This document shows, piece by piece, positions 5,820-13,393 of a stretch of 14,452 nt of DNA (its first letter is position 1; each line of letters opens with the position of its first letter). The notes under the pieces are model-generated. The model was not told where the DNA came from and did no database searches. It saw only the letters and a program-made list of their open reading frames with translations. The translations under genes and the position numbers were made by a program. The stretch is from assembly GCA_003512125.1 (NCBI GenBank), contig DOSQ01000052.1:1-14452 (forward strand). Reading direction: 5' to 3'. The DNA is from Acidaminococcaceae bacterium. Its GTDB lineage: Bacteria; Bacillota; Negativicutes; Acidaminococcales; Acidaminococcaceae.

Positions 5820-6296
5820 ATGTCTGTAGAACGCGTCAGAAACTATCTGTCCCGGTTTGGTATGGCAGATAAGATCATTACTTTCAAAGAGTCCAGCGCT
5901 ACGGTAGAGCTGGCTGCCAAAGCGGCCGGAACGGAACCGGCCCGCATTGCCAAAACGTTATCTTTTGCCGGGAAGGACCATCCTGTGCTGATTGTAACTG
6001 CCGGGGATACAAAAATCGACAATGCGAAATTCAAGCACTTTTTCGGCATCAAGGCCCACATGCTTCCCTTTGCCGAAGTAGAAGCACTGGTCGGCCATGC
6101 GCCCGGCGGTGTCTGCCCCTTCGGCGTAAACGAAAATGTCAAAGTGTATCTGGACATTTCCATGAAACGCTTCCCCACCATGTTTCCCGCAGCCGGAGAA
6201 GAGAACAACGCTATTGAACTGACTCCGGAGGAACTGGAAAAATATACTGACAATGCAGGCTGGGTCGATCTCTGCAAAGGCTGGCAGGAAAACTGA
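5820..6296 (+). CDS. ybaK: YbaK/EbsC-family aminoacyl-tRNA deacylase
   Basis: This 158-aa protein spans the whole YbaK/ProX domain. Members hydrolyse mischarged tRNAs, typically Cys-tRNA(Pro), in trans in the cytoplasm. K45 in RIAKTLSF is at the position of the essential lysine of YbaK. The loop GGVCPFGV (115-122) is the family's Gly-Cys/Ser-Pro signature near the substrate pocket. The start ATG has AAGGAG 8 nt upstream and a consensus promoter 50 bp further up. It is monocistronic and ends in a strong terminator shared with tctA. Specificity within the family (Cys-tRNA(Pro) or another mischarged tRNA) is not decided by the sequence alone. The flanking 6297-6430 holds no gene that I can see. 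Confidence 0.93.
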   Translation: MSVERVRNYLSRFGMADKIITFKESSATVELAAKAAGTEPARIAKTLSFAGKDHPVLIVTAGDTKIDNAKFKHFFGIKAHMLPFAEVEALVGHAPGGVCPFGVNENVKVYLDISMKRFPTMFPAAGEENNAIELTPEELEKYTDNAGWVDLCKGWQEN

Positions 6297-6430
6297 GACA
6301 GCAGCTGCCGGCTTGCCCGAACACAGCTATGGCTGCTCTTTCAGTACATTTCCCTGTCAGCGCAAAAAAAACATCAGATATCTTGCAAGCTCATATAATC
6401 AGCCTTTCCTCATAATCGCATAACGCCGTA

Positions 6431-6482
6431 AAAAAAGCCGTAATGCTTCCGCGTACAGTACGCGGAGCCTTACGGCCTTTTT
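6431..6482. terminator. Strong bidirectional terminator between ybaK and tctA
   Basis: A near-perfect stem of about 19 bp has arms 6437-6456 and 6458-6476. Inner arms are CCGCGTAC/GTACGCGG and outer arms GCCGTAA/TTACGGC. T5 follows on the plus strand and six A precede it, giving U6 on the minus strand. It serves both convergent genes. Confidence 0.92.
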
Positions 6483-6484
6483 AA

Positions 6485-7960
6485 TTATTTTTTCTTTTTC
6501 ATGACCAGGGGCGCAAGCAGGGAAACAGCAGCCGCTGCGAGGAAAAACAGGCAGATGGGACGCGTGAAAAAGATTGCGGGATTCCCGTCGCTCATAATCA
6601 GCGAACCCACAAAATTCTGTTCCGCCATGCCGCCTAAAATGATACCGATGATGATGGCGCTCATGGAAAACTTCAGCTTGTTTAAGAAATACCCGATAAA
6701 TCCGCTGGCCACCATGACGTACACGTCCGTCATAGAGTTTCCGTAGCTGTAGGTACCTACAAAGGTCATCAGCATAATAATAGGCAACAGAATCTCATTC
6801 GGTACATTCGTCAGTTTCACAAACAGGCGGATAAGGGAATAACCCATGCAGGCCATGATGATATTGGCCAGTAACAGGCCGATAAAGATCGCATACACAT
6901 CCGGCGCTTTTTCAATGAACAGAAGCGGGCCGGGCTGCAGGCCCTGCACCATCAGCGCGCCCATCATAATAGCCGTCGCGCCGTCCCCGGGAATGCCCAG
7001 GGTCAGTACGGGGATAAAAGCGCCGCCGCTGACTGCGTTATTACCAGCTTCCGGCGCCGCCACCCCTTCCGGTTCGCCGTGTCCGAAATTCTCGCTGTGT
7101 TTGCTCCACCGCTTGGCCTGATCGTAGGAAACAAAGCTGGCAATATCCCCGCCGGTGCCGGGGATACAACCAATAAATGTACCTATCGCACTGCTGCGCA
7201 GCAGGGTTACAAAACAGCGTTTCAGATCCGCCATGGAAGGAAGCACCTTCGTAATCGTAACATGCTGTTTAAGCTGCGATTTCTGCCAGCAGTCCTCCAC
7301 GCTCTGCAGCATCTGTGCCAGCGCAAACACACCAATCAGGATCGGAATAAAGCTGACACCGCCCAGCAGGTACGTCGTATCTAACGTAAAGCGAATCGCG
7401 CCGCTCATGGCGTCAATGCCCACCGTCGCCAGGAAGAGTCCCATAACACCACCCATGATCCCTTTGAGCACATTGCCGCTGGAAACGCTGGTAATAATGG
7501 ATAACCCGAACACAGCCAGCGCAAAATATTCCGGTTTGGAAAACTGCAGGGAAATTTTGGCCAAAAGAGGCGCGCAGATGATCAGGCAAATGGTGCTGAA
7601 GATTCCGCCAAAAGCACTGGCCGTTGTGGAAAGGCCAAGGGCGCGGCCTGGCTGCCGTAATTCCACGGCCATGGGGTAGCCGTCCAGTGTCGTAGCCACA
7701 CTGGCAGGAGTGCCGGGGGTCTTTAATAAAATCGCGCTGATACTTCCTCCGTAAATCGCGCCGCAGTAAATACCCAACAACATCAGTATGCCGGCCATAC
7801 CTTTAAACGCAAAAGCCAGCGGCAACAGCAGCGCCAGCCCCATATTCACGGAAAGACCCGGCATGGCGCCGAACATGATTCCCACGCCCACACCAAAGAT
7901 CAGGCACACAAAATTGAAGGGATCTGCAATCATTCCTAATGCTGCAATAATATCTGCCAT
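6485..7960 (-). CDS. tctA: Tripartite tricarboxylate transporter, large permease subunit TctA
   Basis: This 491-aa polytopic membrane protein is the sodium-coupled large subunit of a TTT transporter. Family signatures are all present: GAMPGLS (31-37), LKTPGTPAS (79-87) followed by DGYP, then GCIPGTGGDIASF (264-276), APEAGNNA (302-309) and LGIPGDGATA (321-330). These duplicated Pro-Gly regions form the transport core. The length is normal for the family (about 500). The start ATG at 7960 has AGGAGG 7 nt upstream and lies 10 bp after the tctB stop, so the genes are one operon ordered tctC-tctB-tctA. The substrate could be citrate or another carboxylate and is not decided by the sequence. No tctDE-type two-component system is visible in the window. 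Confidence 0.97.
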   Translation of the reverse strand: MADIIAALGMIADPFNFVCLIFGVGVGIMFGAMPGLSVNMGLALLLPLAFAFKGMAGILMLLGIYCGAIYGGSISAILLKTPGTPASVATTLDGYPMAVELRQPGRALGLSTTASAFGGIFSTICLIICAPLLAKISLQFSKPEYFALAVFGLSIITSVSSGNVLKGIMGGVMGLFLATVGIDAMSGAIRFTLDTTYLLGGVSFIPILIGVFALAQMLQSVEDCWQKSQLKQHVTITKVLPSMADLKRCFVTLLRSSAIGTFIGCIPGTGGDIASFVSYDQAKRWSKHSENFGHGEPEGVAAPEAGNNAVSGGAFIPVLTLGIPGDGATAIMMGALMVQGLQPGPLLFIEKAPDVYAIFIGLLLANIIMACMGYSLIRLFVKLTNVPNEILLPIIMLMTFVGTYSYGNSMTDVYVMVASGFIGYFLNKLKFSMSAIIIGIILGGMAEQNFVGSLIMSDGNPAIFFTRPICLFFLAAAAVSLLAPLVMKKKK

Positions 7961-7970
7961 CTTTGCCCTC

Positions 7971-8441
7971 CTATTCTAAAAATACAGAGGACGGCAGCGA
8001 AGTATGCAGCAGCTGTCCGAACACCAGGTAAATAAACAACGTCACACAAAGGGCCGTCAGCAGCATCCGTTTTTTATTCCGGCATTCCAGCCGGTACATG
8101 ATACAGGGAATCAGGAGCAGAGCTGCCGGATAAAAACCAATCAGGCGCACCAGCACACAAAATGCCGCTATCATCCCCATTATCACATAAACCTGCCGGT
8201 TGGCTGCCGTACCCAAAGCCACTTGTTCCTCCGCCAGTTCCTGCCGGTGGAACAGTGTATAAACGGCCAGGATAACTGCTGCAATCGCCAGAGCCAAACC
8301 CAACAGGAACGGCCAGAAACCGGGGCCAGGCCCCTGTTCTGTAATCTCCATGGGAAAGCGGGCAGACGAGCCCATAATGCCGCCGCCCAGGAAAATTCCC
8401 ACTATAAAAACCACAAAATTACACGCCTTCATGGAAACCAT
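7971..8441 (-). CDS. tctB: Tripartite tricarboxylate transporter, small permease subunit TctB
   Basis: This 156-aa protein has four predicted membrane helices (about residues 8-26, 39-62, 85-102 and 108-146, the last region holding two short stretches), as expected for TctB. TctB is poorly conserved, so the call rests on size, topology and its position between tctC and tctA. The start ATG at 8441 has AGGGGAG 7 nt upstream; a second in-frame ATG lies three codons downstream. It is followed by tctA after 10 bp. Its role is to accompany TctA in the membrane complex. Confidence 0.9.
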   Translation of the reverse strand: MVSMKACNFVVFIVGIFLGGGIMGSSARFPMEITEQGPGPGFWPFLLGLALAIAAVILAVYTLFHRQELAEEQVALGTAANRQVYVIMGMIAAFCVLVRLIGFYPAALLLIPCIMYRLECRNKKRMLLTALCVTLFIYLVFGQLLHTSLPSSVFLE

Positions 8442-8465
8442 ATAATAACTCCCCTGTAAGAAGAA

Positions 8466-8491
8466 GCCGTAGCGGCATACACCGCTGCGGC
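8466..8491 (-). other. Intercistronic hairpin between tctC and tctB
   Basis: Ten-base arms GCCGTAGCGG (8466-8475) and CCGCTGCGGC (8482-8491) pair with a single C-A mismatch and a 6-nt loop. No U-tract follows on the minus strand (TTCTTCTTAC), so it is more likely an RNA-stabilising or partial-termination structure. It would favour high tctC over tctBA expression, a common need for binding proteins. Confidence 0.55.
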
Positions 8492-8509
8492 ATTGTTACA
8501 GTTTACAAA

Positions 8510-9472
8510 TTACTTTTTCAGGAATTTTGCGTACATGGCATCGTCATCCGCCATCATCTTATCACAGGCGTCGCCAATAATCGCTGTGGGATCGATCCCC
8601 TGCTTTTTGAAGTAGTCTTTAAACTCTTTGCTGTTGCAGACTTTTTCAGCAGCTTTGCGAAGCACATCCATCTTTTCTTTCGGCGTATCTTTCGGAGCCA
8701 CTAACGCAGCCCAGGCGCGAATCGCCATAGGATGTCCCAATTCCTTAAAGGTCGGAACATTGGGATAGAATTCGCTGCGGGTATCTGCCATCACGGCCAG
8801 GATTTTCAGCGTACCTGCATCAATCTGGCTCTTGAATACACTGGGATCCGCCAGCGTCGCTTCGATGTGTTTGCCGGCCAGCGCGGCTGCAATGTCAGCG
8901 CTTCCTTTTGGATACGGAACGTGTTTGAATTTTACGTTGAATTCCTTTTCAAAATTCAGCGCGGCAATATGCCAGATAGCGCCGGTACCGGAGTTCCCCA
9001 TGGAAACCTTTCCTTCATTCGCTTTTGCATATTTTACAAATTCATCCAGCGTATTATACGGAGCTTCCTTCGTAACGATCAGGGCAGCCGGAGCTGCGAT
9101 AGGCGCACAGACAGAAACAAATTCCTTATTGGTCACAGCAGCCTTGCCCTGATGAGGGAACATGGCCAGTTCGACCGTCACCATGCCTAATGTATGTCCG
9201 TCCGGTTTTGCCTTGGACAATTCCACCATACCGGTAATGCCGCCTCCGTCCGGCTTGTTCACGGGAACGAACTTACTGCCCTTTAACTCCTTCTGTAAAA
9301 ACGAGATCAGCCCACGGGCACTGGTATCCGTACCGCCACCCGGCGCTTTCGGAATAATAACTGTAATATCACCGTCCGCCGGATACGCCGCTTTCTTTTC
9401 TGAAGTGCCGCCGCAGCCAACCATCCCCAGCAACATGGCCGTCAGCATCAATATTGTTAATAATTTTTTCAT
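8510..9472 (-). CDS. tctC: Tripartite tricarboxylate transporter substrate-binding lipoprotein TctC (Bug family)
   Basis: This 320-aa extracytoplasmic receptor captures the carboxylate for TctAB. The signal peptide MKKLLTILML... ends at the lipobox-like GMVGC with Cys20, so it is membrane-anchored. Bug-family features are ITVIIPKAPGGGTD (36-49), GNSGTGAIWH (159-168), which forms a ligand loop, and VPYPKGSADIAAAL (185-198), then DPSV and NVPTFKELG. The start ATG has AGGAGG 7 nt upstream and its own promoter at 9506-9535. It is first in the tctC-tctB-tctA operon. The family includes receptors for citrate, glutamate, nicotinate and aromatic acids; I cannot choose between them. Confidence 0.96.
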   Translation of the reverse strand: MKKLLTILMLTAMLLGMVGCGGTSEKKAAYPADGDITVIIPKAPGGGTDTSARGLISFLQKELKGSKFVPVNKPDGGGITGMVELSKAKPDGHTLGMVTVELAMFPHQGKAAVTNKEFVSVCAPIAAPAALIVTKEAPYNTLDEFVKYAKANEGKVSMGNSGTGAIWHIAALNFEKEFNVKFKHVPYPKGSADIAAALAGKHIEATLADPSVFKSQIDAGTLKILAVMADTRSEFYPNVPTFKELGHPMAIRAWAALVAPKDTPKEKMDVLRKAAEKVCNSKEFKDYFKKQGIDPTAIIGDACDKMMADDDAMYAKFLKK

Positions 9473-9505
9473 TGTGTTTCCTCCTATGTTTGCTTTTTGT
9501 AGTTT

Positions 9506-9535
9506 ATTTTATCACTTTATAATTCATCCTGCCAA
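9506..9535 (-). promoter_or_regulatory. Promoter of the tctCBA operon
   Basis: The minus strand has TTGGCA (9535-9530), an 18-bp spacer and TAAAAT (9511-9506), each 5 of 6 to consensus. It lies just past the end of the sialidase-like gene, which has no terminator of its own here, so read-through from that gene is also possible. Confidence 0.65.
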
Positions 9536-9542
9536 CGAAAAT

Positions 9543-10694
9543 TCACAGTTTTTCCCGGTTCCTGAATTTACGGCATTGGGCAATCTCCCGCCAGGACAGA
9601 AAAGCGACAGCAATATTCTCCCGGTTATAGGTATAAGAAACCCACAACCCGTGGAACGAATAGGTCAGGGACGGGTAACTGAATTCCCCCTCTCCCTTTT
9701 CCAGACGCAGGAACATCTCCCATTGGCTGCCGTCTTCCCGGCCCATAAACAGGGCCAGCGGCGTACGGGCGCCCCAGTTGCCCCGTACCGGATTACAGGC
9801 CAGAAAAAGCCGGCCCCCCGGCGTGCGGATCACATCAAAGCCGCTGTTGTTATTGTAAAGCTCCGTAGGCTGCGGATCGGTCCAGTGTTTTCCCTCATCT
9901 TCCGAAACACTGCTGTAAATAAAGCCTTCCGTACTGCGCATATACATGTGCAGCTTACCCTTATCCTGCCAGAGAACCGGCTGGATGACGCCACGGCCAT
10001 TAAAGCTTTGGGCGCTGAGAGGCGGCAGGGTCGAAGTATCCGGTGGCGTCTCAGGCAAGTCCCCTCCTGCTTTCGGCAAATTAAGAGCCAGCAGGTTCAG
10101 TCCCAGTAACGCGGTACGGTTCCATGTGATGCCGTAATTATCGCTGTAATCACAGAAGCACTGCCATTCACCACGCTCGATACTGCCACCGGCACAGATG
10201 CGTCCGGAAGGAAGTATAACCGGTTTTGTCCGCACCGGTCCCCGTCCTCCGGTAGCGTCTCCCGGCACAAGCGGCCGGGGATGTCCCCAGTACACCGGAT
10301 CGGTACGGCTCAGCATCACCATGGTCTTCCAGTCCGCAATTATATTCCCGGTTTTAAAAAACAGCAGCACATGTTCATGCTGTACCAGCAATACCGGATT
10401 CCAGCAGGCCTCCGGCATACTTGTGATGCAGACCGGTTCCGTCCATTCGCAGGAAACCGCTACCGAGTCCTGCACACGTCCGTCATGGATATGCTCCCGG
10501 CCACTGTCCTTCTTTTTCTCTTTCACTGCCGTATAACGGGGCCTGCCTACAGAGAAATAAATCTCCGTGTCCGCCGCACCTTCCCGGCTGCCGCCGAACC
10601 AGACGCAAAGCAGGGAACCGTTTGGCAGCGCCGTCAGACAGCTGCCGTGGCACATGGCAGTCGGCAGCGTTTTGCATATCATCTGCTTAAACAA
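9543..10694 (-). CDS. Sialidase-like / BNR-repeat (Asp-box) protein, cytoplasmic
   Basis: This 383-aa beta-propeller protein resembles the BNR_2 sialidase-like family. Asp boxes (SxDxGxxW) are seen at 184-191 (SDNYGITW, Asn in place of Asp) and 264-271 (SEDEGKHW, complete). The N-terminal VWFGGSREG (31-39) and the C-terminal EFSYPSLTYS...SYTYNRENI (337-361) are typical of family ends. There is no signal peptide, so the substrate would have to be taken up first. No sialic acid catabolism genes are nearby and true sialidase activity is uncertain. The start is a TTG at 10694 with a GGAAAGG site 10-16 nt upstream; the next ATG (10682) has none. It lies between serC and tctC with its own promoter and a candidate operator. 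Confidence 0.82.
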   Translation of the reverse strand: MFKQMICKTLPTAMCHGSCLTALPNGSLLCVWFGGSREGAADTEIYFSVGRPRYTAVKEKKKDSGREHIHDGRVQDSVAVSCEWTEPVCITSMPEACWNPVLLVQHEHVLLFFKTGNIIADWKTMVMLSRTDPVYWGHPRPLVPGDATGGRGPVRTKPVILPSGRICAGGSIERGEWQCFCDYSDNYGITWNRTALLGLNLLALNLPKAGGDLPETPPDTSTLPPLSAQSFNGRGVIQPVLWQDKGKLHMYMRSTEGFIYSSVSEDEGKHWTDPQPTELYNNNSGFDVIRTPGGRLFLACNPVRGNWGARTPLALFMGREDGSQWEMFLRLEKGEGEFSYPSLTYSFHGLWVSYTYNRENIAVAFLSWREIAQCRKFRNREKL

Positions 10695-10710
10695 AAAAGG
10701 TCACACCTTT
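10687..10710 (-). other. Hairpin overlapping the ribosome site and TTG start of the sialidase-like gene
   Basis: Six-base arms AAAGGT and ACCTTT (10710-10705 and 10701-10696) with a 3-nt loop are followed by TTTTGTTT on the minus strand. The Shine-Dalgarno-like AAGG is in the stem and the start codon in the T-run. It could hide the start, or act as a weak terminator within the leader. Confidence 0.45.
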
Positions 10711-10730
10711 CCTTGTTTGTTGATAGTTAT

Positions 10731-10759
10731 ATTTTATCATTTCCCCGGAAATTACGCAA
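10731..10759 (-). promoter_or_regulatory. Promoter with palindromic candidate operator for the sialidase-like gene
   Basis: The minus strand has TTGCGT (10759-10754), a 17-bp spacer and TAAAAT (10736-10731). The spacer contains a perfect inverted repeat ATTTCC-2-GGAAAT (10739-10752), placed where a repressor would block polymerase. The -35 is poor, so the gene may also need an activator (inference). Confidence 0.5.
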
Positions 10760-10796
10760 AAAAAGCAATGAGCTTCCACCAAATGGCAAAAGCCCA
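10758..10796 (-). terminator. Terminator of serC
   Basis: A stem of up to 13 bp including several G-U pairs (arms 10796-10784 and 10781-10769) is followed on the minus strand by TTGCTTTTTTT. It lies 15 bp after the serC stop and just before the sialidase-like promoter. Confidence 0.65.
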
Positions 10797-10810
10797 CCGT
10801 TTAATCTTTT

Positions 10811-11896
10811 CTATTTGTTTTCCTGATAAAACTCTTCCATAAACCGCGCCAGCGTTTCGCAGCCTGCCAGCGGCATAGCGTTGTAAATGGAAGCGCGGAT
10901 ACCGCCCACGCTGCGATGGCCCTTCAGTCCGCCCAGCCCGCGCTGTTTTCCTTCTTCTACAAATTTTGCTTCCAGCTCTTTGGAAGGCAGGTTAAATGTC
11001 ACGTTCATAATAGAACGGCTTTCCTTTGCCGCCCGCCCTTTATAAAACTCCGGATACTTATCCAGCAGGGCATACAACAGGGCTGCTTTTTTCCGGTTCA
11101 CGACTTCCATGGCCGCCAGGCCGCCCTGCTTCTTCAGCCACTTTGCCACCTTGCCTACCATATAGATAGCAAATACCGGCGGCGTATTGTACAGGGAATC
11201 CTTGTTCAGGATGGTTTCATAATTCATCATGACAGGCAGCTTTTTGTCACGTCCTGCCACGAAGTCTTTTTTTGCAATAATCAGCACTACACCGGCCGGT
11301 CCGATATTCTTCTGCGCCCCACTGTAGATCAGGGAGAATTTCTCTACCGGGAAGGGACGGGACAGGATTTCCGAAGACATATCCGCAATCAGCGGCACAT
11401 CGCCTGTTTCCGGATACGCAAAGTACTCCGTACCTTCAATGGTATTATTGCCGGTAATGTGCAGGTACGCGCAATGTTCCGGCAGCTTCACCTCTTCCGG
11501 ACGGGGCACCCGGTCATAGCCCCGGTCTTTGGAACTGAACACCTTCACCGCCTTGCCGACTTTTTCCGCTTCTTCAAAGGCTTTGTCGGAGAAAGAACCG
11601 GTGTCGGCATACGCCGCCGTCATTCCTTCTTTTAAAAAGTTGCAGGGCACGCAGCTGAACTGCAGACTGCCGCCGCCTCCCATAAAGAAGATACCGTAAT
11701 CGTCCGGCAGGTTCAGCAGATCCTTAATATCCTGTTTGGTTTCTTCCAGCACTTTTTCAAAGGCAGGGCTGCGATGGCTGATCTCCAGGATGGACATCCC
11801 GGTATTGTTAAAATCCAGCAGTTCTGCCTGTACTTCTTCCAATACTTCCAGGGGCAGGGCCGCAGGGCCCGCGTTAAAATTATAAATCCGGCTCAC
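10811..11896 (-). CDS. serC: Phosphoserine aminotransferase SerC
   Basis: This 361-aa PLP enzyme interconverts 3-phosphohydroxypyruvate and O-phosphoserine with glutamate/2-oxoglutarate, the second step of serine synthesis. It begins MSRIYNFNAGPAALP, the classic SerC start. GGGGSLQF (73-80) is the phosphate-binding region, D172 (IADMSSE) contacts the pyridine nitrogen, and K196 in YSGAQKNIGPAG forms the Schiff base. The C-terminus has GLKGHRSVGGIRASIYNA, which binds the substrate phosphate. The length is normal. The start is GTG with AAGGAAG 9 nt upstream. It is 103 bp downstream of the DUF1015 gene on the same strand, and neither serA nor serB is visible in the window. Confidence 0.97.
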   Translation of the reverse strand: MSRIYNFNAGPAALPLEVLEEVQAELLDFNNTGMSILEISHRSPAFEKVLEETKQDIKDLLNLPDDYGIFFMGGGGSLQFSCVPCNFLKEGMTAAYADTGSFSDKAFEEAEKVGKAVKVFSSKDRGYDRVPRPEEVKLPEHCAYLHITGNNTIEGTEYFAYPETGDVPLIADMSSEILSRPFPVEKFSLIYSGAQKNIGPAGVVLIIAKKDFVAGRDKKLPVMMNYETILNKDSLYNTPPVFAIYMVGKVAKWLKKQGGLAAMEVVNRKKAALLYALLDKYPEFYKGRAAKESRSIMNVTFNLPSKELEAKFVEEGKQRGLGGLKGHRSVGGIRASIYNAMPLAGCETLARFMEEFYQENK

Positions 11897-11979
11897 GTTT
11901 TCTACTTCCTTTCGCTAAAAATCGTATGTTGATACCCTGTTGCCAGCTTGCTGTTGCCGGCGCAACTGCCGCAAAGAAA

Positions 11980-12008
11980 AATATAACACATTTCATGTCT
12001 TATTGTAA
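11980..12008 (-). promoter_or_regulatory. Weak possible promoter in front of serC
   Basis: The minus strand shows TATATT (11985-11980) with TTACAA 17 bp upstream (12008-12003), which overlaps the last codons of the DUF1015 gene. The -35 is poor. The 103-bp gap also holds a GTTGC-GCCG-GCAAC hairpin without a U-tract, so serC is probably also co-transcribed from upstream. Confidence 0.3.
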
Positions 12009-13253
12009 ATCTTCCAGCAGATGCACCACCATGCCGTCCCGCAATTTGGGTTCGAACCAGGTAGACTTAGGCGGCATGATCTGACCCGCATCCGCAATCG
12101 CCATAACCTCCTGCATCAGGGTAGGATACATGGAAAAAGCCACGGCGAATTTGCCGCTGTCCACTTTACGTTCCAGTTCTGCCAGCCCGCGGATGCCTCC
12201 CACAAAATCTATACGGCCGTCCGTACGGGGATCCCCGATCTTCAAAACAGGAGCCAGCAGATTGTTTTGCAGAATGGAAACATCAAGCGAAGCAATGATA
12301 TCCTTCGGATCAAAGGTTCCTTCTCTGGCTTTTAACTCATACCAGCGCCCTGCCAGATACATACCAAAGGTATGACGTGATTCGGGATGATACGCCTTCC
12401 GTACAGGCTTGATCAGGAATTTTTCTTCTACAGCTCTCATAAACGTGATTTCACTATAGCCTGCCAGGTCTGTCACAAGGCGGTTGTAATCCAGGATCTC
12501 CATCATATTATCGGGGAAGATGACAGCCTGGAAATACTCATATTCTGCATTCACATCCTTCGCGCCGGCTTCTTTTTCCAGCTGGTCCGCCACGCGCATG
12601 GCGCCAGCGCAGCGGTGATGGCCATCCGCAATGTAAAACGCAGGCACAGCCTTAAACAGGCGGATGATCTCCTGAATCTGTACCGGGTCGTCCACTACAT
12701 AGAGGGTATTTCGCACACCGTCTTCCGCAATAAAGTTGATAACCGGTTCCCGTTCCGCCATCAGCTTCAGAATATACGAACTGATTTCCGGACGCTGCCG
12801 GTACGTCAGAAAGACCGGACCTGTCTGCGCCTTTGTCTCCGTAATGTGACGTACCCGGTCCTGTTCTTTTTCCGTACGGGTCAGCTCATGCTTCCGGATA
12901 ATCCCGTTCCGGTATTCATCCACAGAAGCCGTGGCCACCAGCCCGATCTGAATGTGCTGGTTCATACGCTGCCGGTAAATATAAAAGCAGGGCTTGGGAT
13001 CCTGTTTCATTTTTCCGTTTTTTACATAGTTTATCAAATTCTCCCTTGCTTTCGCATAGACTTCATCACTGTAGGCGTCCACCCCTTCCGGCAGGGTAGC
13101 TTCCGATTTCGTTACCGTCAAAAAGCTGTATGGGCTTTCCGCGATCTTACCGCGGGCTTCTTCTGTATCCATTACGTCATAGGGCAGCGATGCGATTTTT
13201 GCTGCCAGTTCCGATTCGGGTCTTAAGCCCCTGAAAGGTCGTACAACTGCCAT
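12000..13253 (-). CDS. DUF1015 family protein (SerC-linked, possible ParB/Srx-like phosphotransferase)
   Basis: This 417-aa cytoplasmic protein of the DUF1015 family is recognised by RPFRGLRP (5-12), LPYDVM (23-28), IGLVATASVDEY (103-114), KHELTRTEKEQDRVRH (121-136), TGPVFLTY (144-151) and IADGHHR (208-214). The family has no established function that I can cite with certainty. The DGHHR motif resembles the nucleotide-phosphate site of ParB/sulfiredoxin-fold serine kinases (SerK, SbnI); a link to free-serine phosphorylation is inference, supported by its place before serC. Family members are often found beside serC and serA in Clostridia-type genomes. ATG at 13253 has AGGAGG 8 nt upstream and a consensus promoter about 100 bp further up. 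Confidence 0.9.
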   Translation of the reverse strand: MAVVRPFRGLRPESELAAKIASLPYDVMDTEEARGKIAESPYSFLTVTKSEATLPEGVDAYSDEVYAKARENLINYVKNGKMKQDPKPCFYIYRQRMNQHIQIGLVATASVDEYRNGIIRKHELTRTEKEQDRVRHITETKAQTGPVFLTYRQRPEISSYILKLMAEREPVINFIAEDGVRNTLYVVDDPVQIQEIIRLFKAVPAFYIADGHHRCAGAMRVADQLEKEAGAKDVNAEYEYFQAVIFPDNMMEILDYNRLVTDLAGYSEITFMRAVEEKFLIKPVRKAYHPESRHTFGMYLAGRWYELKAREGTFDPKDIIASLDVSILQNNLLAPVLKIGDPRTDGRIDFVGGIRGLAELERKVDSGKFAVAFSMYPTLMQEVMAIADAGQIMPPKSTWFEPKLRDGMVVHLLEDLQ

Positions 13254-13357
13254 AATTAAAACCTCCTGTATAAAAACTATAAACGCTGTTCTGTTCCCGA
13301 TGTTTTGTTTGTTTCTTTTCCTGATATGCAGTTCTCTATTAACTTAGCTAGTAACTA

Positions 13358-13387
13358 ATTATAGTAGTAAAAAGAAATGATTGTCAA
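13358..13387 (-). promoter_or_regulatory. Consensus promoter of the DUF1015-serC unit
   Basis: The minus strand has TTGACA (13387-13382), an 18-bp spacer and TATAAT (13363-13358), both perfect. An imperfect 15-bp palindrome TTAGCTAGTAACTAA (13344-13358, 12 of 15 symmetric) lies over the expected start site and could be an operator. Confidence 0.85.
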
Positions 13388-13393
13388 TATATG

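Noticed and set aside
5843..6277. 144-aa open frame on the minus strand
   Set aside because: Antisense shadow of ybaK, which has a consensus promoter, ribosome site and terminator on the plus strand.
6297..6430. Weak hairpin AGCAGC/GCTGCT after ybaK
   Set aside because: Short arms, long loop and only CTTTC after it; the strong terminator at 6431-6482 explains termination.
7155..7679. 174-aa open frame on the plus strand
   Set aside because: Antisense to tctA; no ribosome site or recognisable domain.
9162..10109. 315-aa open frame on the plus strand
   Set aside because: It crosses the tctC signal peptide, the tctC promoter and the sialidase-like gene antisense. It has no ribosome site and no family match.
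10916..11635. 239-aa open frame on the plus strand
   Set aside because: Antisense shadow of serC; its composition (His, Arg, Phe, Gln rich) is typical of the opposite strand of a real gene.
12387..13226. 279-aa open frame on the plus strand
   Set aside because: Antisense shadow of the DUF1015 gene, which has clear family motifs on the other strand.
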